Below are positions 1 to 4,585 of a stretch of DNA of 18,069 nt, in pieces. Origin of the DNA: Desulfobacteraceae bacterium (GTDB lineage Bacteria; Desulfobacterota; Desulfobacteria; Desulfobacterales; SG8-13). Within the stretch, counting starts at the first letter, position 1; every line of letters begins with the position of its first letter. The position numbers and the translations under genes were made by a program. Under the pieces are notes generated by a model. It was not told the origin of the DNA and did no database searches. It saw nothing but the letters and a program-made list of their open reading frames with translations. The stretch lies in assembly GCA_029287875.1 (NCBI GenBank), contig JARFQH010000092.1:1-18069 (forward strand), read 5' to 3'.

Positions 1-215
1 ACCGGCGGGCTTTTTGTGTTACCGTCGGTCACGGTCCGACTCCCTTTTATAATATCGTTAACTGTTGCGGCCATATCCGGATCAGCCCAGTTAAAATATT
101 CCATTAGGCTTTTTAAATCGCCTACGGACGCAACCACTTCCAGCATGCACGCGATCTGATCCTTTGTAAGAGATTCCATCAAAAGCTGACCCATCGTGGT
201 TTCTTTATCTTTCAT
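1..215 (-). CDS. Small helical protein of unknown function, C-terminus cut by window edge
   Basis: An open frame runs from the ATG at 215 to the window edge, giving 71 residues without a stop (starts MKDKETTMGQLL). I do not recognise the family. The visible part is rich in Leu, Met, Glu and Asp and looks mainly alpha-helical, with a segment MESLTKDQIACMLEVVASVG followed by a Trp-Asp-Pro-Asp stretch; no metal or catalytic motif and no signal peptide are visible. A weak GGA lies about 10 bases before the ATG. It sits about 100 bases downstream of, and on the same strand as, the TPR protein gene, so it may be co-transcribed cargo of the integrated element that ends at 1883. It could be a chance frame, but the lack of stops and the amino-acid composition favour a real gene. 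Confidence 0.45.
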   Translation of the reverse strand, partial: MKDKETTMGQLLMESLTKDQIACMLEVVASVGDLKSLMEYFNWADPDMAATVNDIIKGSRTVTDGNTKSPP

Positions 216-318
216 GGTGCAATTCCAATCACGTCATTCATATGCCATTGCAGAGCTAATCTTTTTCGGATCTATGTCTTCGAAGATCTTCAGCTCTTTT
301 TAGTCTCCCTTAAGCTTT

Positions 319-1551
319 CTATTTGACTTTGCGCTCCTCCCATGCCGTTCTTGCCTTGATATCATCAATCAGAAAGCGTACGCCCTGATTGTCCGACGGA
401 TTGAGCCAGAGCAATCGTTCAAATACGCGCTCGGCGTCGTCAAAGTGACCCAACCGCCAAAGACATAGACCGTAGCCGTGCATACACCTCAAAAACGGGC
501 GGTTGTCAACTATACCCCAATGAAGCACGCCGTCGAAATCATCACCAAGAGACAGCTCTCCGATGCGCAAACCAACCTCGTAGTGGCGGATAGCTTGTTC
601 GGGCATGCTGTCGAAGTCGAAATTGCCGAGGTGTGCGTGGGCGTCCAGGCAACGCAGGTCAGACTGGCAGAGCTCCATGAGGATTCTAATGGCTTGTAGG
701 CGGTCTCCGGCATCCTTGAGATCGCTGGACTCGGTGATGAGATCAGAGAACGGATCGGTTGGGTCGGCTCCGGGCAACACCTGCTCCATCTCAAACTCCG
801 GACGCGGACCACGGGCGATAATCGGTTTAGCCCATTCATCGATCGGCTCATCCTCTTCGCCCCAGTAGTGCTCTTTGGGGTCCCACATCCCAAATTCTTC
901 GAGCCGTAACGGCACAAGATCTAGCTCGGCGACATTGAGCTCGGTGGATTCAATTTCTCCGGAAAGATACGGGTGGCCGGCGTAGCGCCACTGCTTGCGG
1001 GGCCTGATCGTGACGATTTCCCCGGGCACCGCATCCCAGAGTCCACTTGCCCGAAGGGTGATGACTCGCTTGCTCCCCAACAGGCGGCAGCGCGCAGAGC
1101 GCTCCTTGACCGAAAGGGCAACGAGTTCGACAGGCTTACCCAGGTCGAGGTCGTCATCCGTGGCCTTGTGTTGGCGCTTGCGGCGTGTATGCGTTGGGGT
1201 TACTGCGGGGTAGGGTTCGAGGCCGATCCACCTACGGTAAGCAGCTAAAAATAACGAGCCATTCGCTCCTTCTGGGAACACCACATCGGAGGCTGAGACC
1301 ACGTGTTCTGAACCATCCTCCCGGCGGCACTTTGCTGTCAGTCCGCGACGCTCGTTGCCGTCGTAGTCGATCTCGACCACCGAGACCGGCTCGCCGATGA
1401 CGAACCCGTCGGCCGGCAGGTTAACATCGTCCTCGAAAAACTGCCGAAAGGCCCAGAGCCCCTCGTCGTCGCCGTATGCATCGACGGTGATTTCCTCGAT
1501 CAGCTCATCCAGTGCGGTAAAGTCGTTATCGCGGTGTTCTCTGGGGTTCAT
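319..1551 (-). CDS. Tetratricopeptide-repeat protein of unknown function
   Basis: A 410-residue cytoplasmic-looking protein with no signal peptide or membrane segment. The N-terminal 130 residues are acidic. The middle (about 140-210) looks beta-rich and small-domain-like (VELVALSVKERSARCRLLG). The C-terminal part (about 275-400) carries TPR-like helices: HAHLGNFDFDSMPEQAIRHY, then HGYGLCLWRLGHFDDAERVF, then LLWLNPSDNQG. The same C-terminal signature occurs in bacterial proteins annotated only as tetratricopeptide or cytoplasmic protein, so a protein-protein interaction role is inferred and nothing more. The start is supported by AGGAGA 5 bases upstream of the ATG. The gene is clearly more GC-rich than the AT-rich DNA on both sides. 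It lies inside the element bounded on the right by the tRNA-Phe fragment, so it is probable horizontally acquired cargo. Confidence 0.8.
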   Translation of the reverse strand: MNPREHRDNDFTALDELIEEITVDAYGDDEGLWAFRQFFEDDVNLPADGFVIGEPVSVVEIDYDGNERRGLTAKCRREDGSEHVVSASDVVFPEGANGSLFLAAYRRWIGLEPYPAVTPTHTRRKRQHKATDDDLDLGKPVELVALSVKERSARCRLLGSKRVITLRASGLWDAVPGEIVTIRPRKQWRYAGHPYLSGEIESTELNVAELDLVPLRLEEFGMWDPKEHYWGEEDEPIDEWAKPIIARGPRPEFEMEQVLPGADPTDPFSDLITESSDLKDAGDRLQAIRILMELCQSDLRCLDAHAHLGNFDFDSMPEQAIRHYEVGLRIGELSLGDDFDGVLHWGIVDNRPFLRCMHGYGLCLWRLGHFDDAERVFERLLWLNPSDNQGVRFLIDDIKARTAWEERKVK

Positions 1552-1739
1552 CGAGTCTCCTATACTAATCTTTTGATATCTTCCGCTGTAGAATGGTCAT
1601 CGATCAAAGTCAACCTGTTATTATGATCCGAAACTCATTGGATTATGATTCGGTTTCGAGAAAGTACCACCGGCTTGTGGCGTGATGATTTAATCTTGAT
1701 GTAAAATTGTTCCCAAATTGTGCCCGCTAAGGTCAAACT

Positions 1740-1807
1740 ATTCCAAACGGTTTCAAACGAAACCAAAAATACGATTAAAAATTGGAATAAAATAAACTGT
1801 TTGGAAT
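1740..1807. repeat. Inverted-repeat cluster, possible integrase arm-type sites
   Basis: ATTCCAAACGGTTT (1740-1753) is mirrored by AAACTGTTTGGAAT (1794-1807) with one mismatch. A further TTGGAAT lies at 1782-1788 and a perfect small hairpin GGTTTC-AAAC-GAAACC at 1749-1764. The cluster lies 32 bases left of the tRNA-Phe fragment, on the side where the element-derived arm of attR is expected. Recurrent short motifs flanking a core are typical of arm-binding sites of tyrosine recombinases; that function is inferred from position and no integrase gene is in the window. Confidence 0.5.
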
Positions 1808-1838
1808 CATAACATTTTTAAATTTTCAAAAATTTGGT

Positions 1839-1883
1839 CTGAAAATCCCCGTGTCGGCAGTTCGATTCTGTCCCTCGGCACCA
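1839..1883 (+). other. 3' half of tRNA-Phe(GAA): attR attachment site of an integrated element
   Basis: From 1839 the sequence matches the 3' half of a tRNA with canonical spacing: anticodon loop CTGAAAA (anticodon GAA at 1841-1843), 3' anticodon stem TCCCC, 5-base variable loop GTGTC, T-stem GGCAG, T-loop TTCGATT, T-stem CTGTC, acceptor strand CCTCGGC, discriminator A, and encoded CCA ending at 1883. Left of 1839 the 5' anticodon stem, D-arm and acceptor strand are absent (TTGGT cannot pair with TCCCC). This is the product expected when an element recombines at the anticodon loop of a tRNA gene. From the orientation, the element extends to the left, an intact tRNA-Phe should lie beyond its far end, and the DNA to the right is original host sequence. 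Confidence 0.8.
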
Positions 1884-1891
1884 AGATAATG

Positions 1892-1923
1892 AAAAGCCTG
1901 CTGGAAACAGTAGGCTTTTTTTT
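1892..1923 (+). terminator. Rho-independent terminator of the original tRNA-Phe gene
   Basis: AAGCCTGCTG, loop GAAA, CAGTAGGCTT: a 10-bp stem with one G-U pair, followed by a run of T to 1923. It starts 8 bases after the tRNA CCA end, so it is most simply the terminator of the tRNA gene whose 3' half is left here. It also insulates the downstream toxin-antitoxin operon from transcription coming from the element. Confidence 0.85.
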
Positions 1924-1941
1924 ACGTGCCAATTCTATCTG

Positions 1942-1989
1942 TTGACGTGGGTGTTATTATAGCATACTATATGCTATAAACATGGAGGG
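1942..1989 (+). promoter_or_regulatory. relB-yafQ promoter with palindromic operator and ribosome binding site
   Basis: A -35 box TTGACG (1942-1947) and a -10 box TACTAT (1965-1970) are separated by 17 bases. A perfect palindrome with 10-bp arms (TTATAGCATA at 1957-1966, TATGCTATAA at 1970-1979, 3-base centre CTA) covers the -10 box. A strong GGAGGG (1984-1989) precedes the antitoxin ATG by 5 bases. RelB/DinJ antitoxins are ribbon-helix-helix repressors that bind such inverted repeats, so binding here would block RNA polymerase directly. Autoregulation is inferred from the family and site position. Confidence 0.8.
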
Positions 1990-1994
1990 ATGTT

Positions 1995-2258
1995 ATGGGA
2001 ACATCAAAAACTGCATCAGCCAGAGCCCTGATTGATCCGGAAATAAAAAAAGAGGCCGAAACCATTCTTAAAGAATTGGGCCTGTCAGTGTCAAAATCCT
2101 TTGAGCTTTATTATCGTCAGATCATTGCACACCGTGGTTTGCCGTTTGAACTTCAGGTTCCCAATGAAAAAACAATGAAGGCGATTAAAAATTCAAGGCA
2201 AGGCAAAGGAATAACTTTTTCCTCTCCTGAAGATTTATTTGAAGATCTTGGAATCTGA
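1995..2258 (+). CDS. RelB/DinJ family antitoxin
   Basis: An 87-residue protein typical in length for RelB/DinJ antitoxins. The N-terminal ribbon-helix-helix (about residues 7-50) has the family pattern ARALIDPEIKKEAETILKEL then GLSVSKSFELYYRQIIAHRGLPFE. The C-terminal tail ends in the common FSSPEDLFEDLGI, the part that wraps the toxin. It should neutralise the YafQ-like toxin encoded 3 bases downstream and repress its own promoter through the palindrome at 1957-1979. The ATG is supported by GGAGGG 5 bases upstream. The pair sits immediately right of the attR site, so it appears to be host-side, although it could mark an older insertion at the same locus. Confidence 0.92.
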   Translation: MGTSKTASARALIDPEIKKEAETILKELGLSVSKSFELYYRQIIAHRGLPFELQVPNEKTMKAIKNSRQGKGITFSSPEDLFEDLGI

Positions 2259-2261
2259 GCG

Positions 2262-2531
2262 ATGCGATCGATCCGGCGGGATACTCAATTCAAAAAAGAT
2301 GTCAAGCGACTCAAAAAGCGGCACAAGGATTTTGAAAAACTTAAAACCATTATACAGTTTTTGCTTGCAGGAGAAAAACTACCACCGGAAAGCAGGGATC
2401 ACAAATTGAAGGGTATACTAAAGGACTGCCGGGAGTGTCATATTGACCCCGATTGGTTGCTGATTTATAGAATCGAAGGCAGCGAACTATGTCTCGTACG
2501 AACTGGCAGTCATGCGGATCTCTTCGAGTGA
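2262..2531 (+). CDS. yafQ: YafQ family mRNA interferase toxin (RelE superfamily)
   Basis: An 89-residue toxin whose sequence fits YafQ closely. In E. coli YafQ the active site uses His50, His63, Asp67, Trp68, Arg83, His87 and Phe91; here the equivalent residues are all visible with a constant offset of three: His47, His60, Asp64, Trp65, Arg80, His84 and Phe88, within RECHIDPDWLLIY and RTGSHADLF. The toxin therefore should be catalytically intact, cutting mRNA in the ribosomal A site. The ATG lies 3 bases after the antitoxin stop with no strong ribosome site of its own, consistent with translational coupling that keeps the antitoxin in excess. Confidence 0.93.
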   Translation: MRSIRRDTQFKKDVKRLKKRHKDFEKLKTIIQFLLAGEKLPPESRDHKLKGILKDCRECHIDPDWLLIYRIEGSELCLVRTGSHADLFE

Positions 2532-2882
2532 AAAATACGTTTTGTAATCGATAATGATGGGGCCGTCTGACATGCAGATGATTCCATCTCATCTGCCTCT
2601 TTAAAGCTGGGTGGCTTATCTTCCTCTGTGAGTCACCCATTGGTTTCTGAACCCTCCGCATCGGATCACCCACCCTTTGTGTTTTTAGGAACACTTAAAA
2701 TTTACCGGATGTATTAGAAAGCATTATAATAAATGAATATTGTTTTTAAATTATTGTTGACATTATTACATGAATATGAAACAGTTATCATGCCAATGGT
2801 ACGAGAGCCATGCCGCTATATGAAATCTCGAAAAATAGATCTGTTTACCGTGAATAACTGAGACTCATTCAGGGAATTGATG
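2532..2882. other. Gene-free spacer with one structured repeat
   Basis: About 350 bases with no supportable gene. The only clear structure is the hairpin at 2609-2638 (listed separately). A TTGACA at about 2758-2763 is present in AT-rich DNA but no convincing -10 box lies 16-18 bases downstream, so no promoter is called for the following gene. Confidence 0.6.
2609..2638 (+). repeat. Hairpin repeat, copy A
   Basis: GGGTGGCTTA (2609-2618) pairs with TGAGTCACCC (2629-2638) over 10 bp including two G-U pairs. The flank (TCTCATCTG then a Ctr-rich stretch before the stem) and stem sequence resemble the two copies at 3291-3422, so this is a diverged third copy. There is no T-run directly after the stem, so it is not called a terminator. 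Confidence 0.5.
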
Positions 2883-3185
2883 ATGACCTACGATGAGAAG
2901 GTAAAGCTTTATAATGCAAAACGTTATCTGATGCCGTTGCGACCTTTAGGAACCAAAAATTGGACCGTGCGGGATTACATCAGGTACATCGATCAACACG
3001 GCAGATGGTGCCCGGATGGCCGGGATCAATGTGAATTATACGGTTAAAGCACTCTCGACAAGTTGCACACATCGTTAAACCAGCTTCAGGCATTTGAAAC
3101 TGAGTATTGCCCATATTGCGGAAATATTCTGGCCGGAACTGGTGCCAAGTGTTCAAGGTGCGGGTATTGTGTTCTCTGCGGATGA
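2883..3185 (+). pseudogene. Zinc-ribbon protein gene interrupted by an in-frame TAA
   Basis: A good ribosome site AGGGA (2871-2875) lies 7 bases before the ATG at 2883. The frame gives 54 residues (MTYDEKVKLYNAKRY..., with WCPDGRDQC near the end), then TAA at 3045-3047. The same frame stays open for 45 more codons to TGA at 3183. This second part has an unmistakable zinc-ribbon: CPYCGNILAG, KCSRCG, CVLCG, i.e. six Cys in CxxC pairs. The second part has no ATG/GTG start or ribosome site, so one gene broken by a nonsense codon is the simplest reading. TAA excludes selenocysteine recoding. A sequencing error or stop read-through cannot be excluded. The family and role are not recognised; a small nucleic-acid or metal-binding protein is possible. 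Confidence 0.5.
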
Positions 3186-3290
3186 TGGATCGCAGGTCCG
3201 GTGATCCATGTTTCTGGGGAACTGTAACTTAATTACCTGATATGGCTTTAAAAATAATGGAAGGCCAGAATCTTAACCTTCTCTGTTCAG

Positions 3291-3422
3291 TTGATCTCTT
3301 TTCACATCTGAGTTGCATTCAAGGGTGGCTCACCATAGTGGGCCACCCTTTGCGTTGATCTCTTTTTATATCTGAGTAGTGTTCAGCGGGTGACTTACAG
3401 CACATGGGTCACCCTTTTTTTT
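3291..3422 (+). repeat. Tandem pair of ~65-bp hairpin repeats, copies B and C
   Basis: Two imperfect direct repeats of about 64 and 68 bases, each beginning TTGATCTCTTTT, then TCTGAGT, TTCA and a GGGTGRC hairpin. Copy B has a 13-bp stem (AAGGGTGGCTCAC at 3321-3333 with GTGGGCCACCCTT at 3338-3350, loop CATA). Copy C has GGGTGAC (3388-3394) with GTCACCC (3408-3414). Substitutions between the copies keep the stem paired, which argues that RNA or DNA structure is what is conserved. Confidence 0.7.
3388..3422 (+). terminator. Rho-independent terminator (within hairpin repeat copy C)
   Basis: Stem GGGTGAC / GTCACCC with a 13-base loop followed by eight T residues (3415-3422). It would end transcripts from the plus strand, such as one running through the interrupted zinc-ribbon gene. 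Confidence 0.65.
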
Positions 3423-3863
3423 GAACCTCCTCCACAATAAGACCTGCACGTCAATTCCCACATCTATAACAGGACCCCCAACTGGTCAGACTGGATCAGG
3501 ATTCGCCGGTCGAAACACACGGGGTAATGTTAGGATTCTACTTTGGGCCACTTAACCTTTTACCAACCATTTGCCGGGTGATACCGAAAATACTGAGCAC
3601 AAGGACTCGACGGGTGCGGAACAAGCGGTTCCGTATGGTGATGTTAGCTTAACGGATGTAACCAGACAGATGAGCAGCCACGGTAAGCGACGCCGCTGCA
3701 AATGGACGGCTTTTATGAAAGAAATAAAGGAGATCAGGCAGAATACCAGGACGAGCGAATCCTTGCGGTGGGACACTGAATCCTTCGTTTTAAGTAAAAT
3801 AATACGCTGAATAAATTTTATTAGTCAAAAAATTATGAAAAGTAGCGGAGCTGCTCAAGACAA
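3423..3863. other. Gene-free spacer
   Basis: About 440 bases with no supportable gene, RNA or mobile element. A plus-strand frame at 3571-3810 would need a TTG start, lacks a ribosome site and has no family signature; an ATG within it at about 3671 is equally unsupported. Confidence 0.55.
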
Positions 3864-4036
3864 TGGATAGATAAAAGGTACACGGCATAAGGCGAAAGGG
3901 GCAAGGAAGAAAATATGGGCTACAGGGTGTAAGGAAAGGCAGAAAAACGGCGAAGGGTGAAGGCAAAAAAGCTGAGGTGACAGGAGGCATAAGAGAGAAA
4001 GCATAGGGTATCAAGTTCAAGGTTTAAGGAAATAGA
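3864..4036. repeat. Low-complexity purine-rich degenerate short repeats
   Basis: The plus strand is a run of A/G-rich 7-9 base units such as GGCATAAGG, GCGAAAGGG, GCAAGGAAG, GTGTAAGG and GGTTTAAGG, with almost no C or T. On the minus strand this yields a Pro/Leu/Phe/Met-rich frame (PYAFSLMPP-like) of the kind commonly mis-annotated as protein in environmental genomes. It is non-coding degenerate tandem repeat sequence. Confidence 0.65.
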
Positions 4037-4175
4037 TGGAAGCTGAAGGCCAAATGGAAACAAATTTCAAAGGGGCAATAAACCTATAAATTCAAGGCAG
4101 GTCTTCTTGAAATTTGTCGTAGGAGGCCAGTGGGTTCGAATACCCGGGAAGCTTGTATGCGAAGCAGCATCACAG

Positions 4176-4227
4176 TTTAAAATCCGGTCATTCGGCTCCA
4201 GGTTCAGGTTCACCGAGAATCGCCAGC
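4176..4227 (+). repeat. Dispersed 52-bp repeat, copy 1
   Basis: This stretch starting TTTAAAATCCGGTCATTCGG is identical at 41 of 52 positions, by hand alignment, to 8150-8201. Both copies lie in the same orientation about 100-400 bases upstream of a plus-strand gene and contain GGTTC-RCCGA-GAAYC, a small hairpin in which changes preserve pairing by G-U. This copy ends 16 bases before the -35 box of the riboswitch promoter. Confidence 0.6.
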
Positions 4228-4242
4228 AAGCAGCTGTCTGAA

Positions 4243-4271
4243 TGGACAGGTGAAGATAGTTCTGTTATAAT
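4243..4271 (+). promoter_or_regulatory. Sigma70-type promoter for the riboswitch-protease transcript
   Basis: -35 TGGACA (4243-4248), 17-base spacer, consensus -10 TATAAT (4266-4271). Transcription would start near 4278, about 25 bases before the aptamer, so the whole riboswitch would be in the 5' leader of the Deg protease mRNA. Confidence 0.75.
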
Positions 4272-4300
4272 AGATCCTAAGTTAAACCAGATAAAAAGTT

Positions 4301-4382
4301 GCCATCCATGAAAAAGCCAAACCTGTTGCAAGGCAGGGGCGGAAAACCACGGGCCTATAGACAGGCAGCCGGGTTGCCAAGG
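4301..4382 (+). ncRNA. Cyclic di-GMP-I (GEMM-I) riboswitch aptamer
   Basis: Core elements of the GEMM-I motif are present in order: AAAGCCAAACC (4313-4323), a stem capped by the GNRA loop GCAA (4327-4331), GGGGCGGAAAACCACGGGCC (receptor strand, 4336-4354) and the closing GCCGGGTTGCC (4368-4378). Against the Vc2 aptamer, hand alignment puts G at the position of G20 and A at A47, with the neighbouring 21-46 pair changed from G-C to C-G, a compensatory change. G at position 20 predicts c-di-GMP rather than 3',3'-cGAMP, for which Geobacter variants carry A. The leader belongs to the Deg protease transcript starting about 200 bases downstream. Ligand choice is inferred, motif identity is strong. 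Confidence 0.9.
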
Positions 4383-4396
4383 GATTATTCAGTGAC

Positions 4397-4433
4397 AGCC
4401 GGTTTGCCCGTTTCAGGGGAACCCGGCTTTTTT
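4397..4433 (+). terminator. Riboswitch expression platform: intrinsic terminator
   Basis: AGCCGGTTTGCCC (4397-4409) pairs with GGGGAACCCGGCT (4416-4428) with two mismatches, followed by T-run 4428-4433. The aptamer's closing strand GCCGGGTT (4368-4375) is the perfect complement of AACCCGGC (4420-4427) in the terminator's 3' arm, giving an alternative antiterminator. Ligand binding should hold the first strand in the aptamer, free the terminator and stop transcription, so an OFF switch is predicted. Confidence 0.85.
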
Positions 4434-4514
4434 GATTAGGTGAATCTTAGAATTCGATTGAATTGACGCATGATGATAGTGCGAAAAACATTTTATAAAA
4501 CTTCAACCGGAAAC

Positions 4515-4542
4515 CGATGTTCCCGCCTGGGCGGGAACATCG
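4515..4542. repeat. Perfect 12-bp hairpin in the protease leader
   Basis: CGATGTTCCCGC (4515-4526), loop CTGG, GCGGGAACATCG (4531-4542). The core CCCGCYTGGGCGGG recurs at 13481-13496. It lies between the riboswitch terminator and the ribosome site of the Deg protease gene and has no T-run, so it is more likely a repeat or mRNA-stability element than a terminator. Confidence 0.6.
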
Positions 4543-4585
4543 CGAAATCCAGGGTCTCAATTGCTTTTCACTTAAGGAATTCGAA

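Noticed and set aside
241..300. Minus-strand peptide-like stretch (LKIFEDIDPKKISSAMAYE) between the first two genes
   Set aside because: No ATG, GTG or TTG start and flanked by stops; an AAGGGAG upstream is suggestive of a lost small gene but not enough to call one.
2758..2790. TTGACA as a promoter for the zinc-ribbon gene
   Set aside because: No acceptable -10 box at 16-18 bases; AT-rich context makes a chance -35 likely.
3571..3810. 79-codon plus-strand frame
   Set aside because: Needs a TTG start, no ribosome site, no recognisable family, lies in a repeat-rich spacer.
3790..4020. Minus-strand frame rich in Pro, Leu, Phe and Met
   Set aside because: Artefact of the low-complexity purine repeats at 3864-4036; such frames are a known annotation error.
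4127..4150. T-arm-like GGGTTCGAATACCC as a possible tRNA fragment
   Set aside because: An extra base disrupts the T-loop/stem spacing and no acceptor strand or CCA follows.
4517..4585. N-terminal extension of the Deg protease (23 extra codons)
   Set aside because: It translates through the perfect hairpin at 4515-4542, lacks a ribosome site, and would bury the signal peptide; the ATG at 4586 has AAGGAA at correct spacing.
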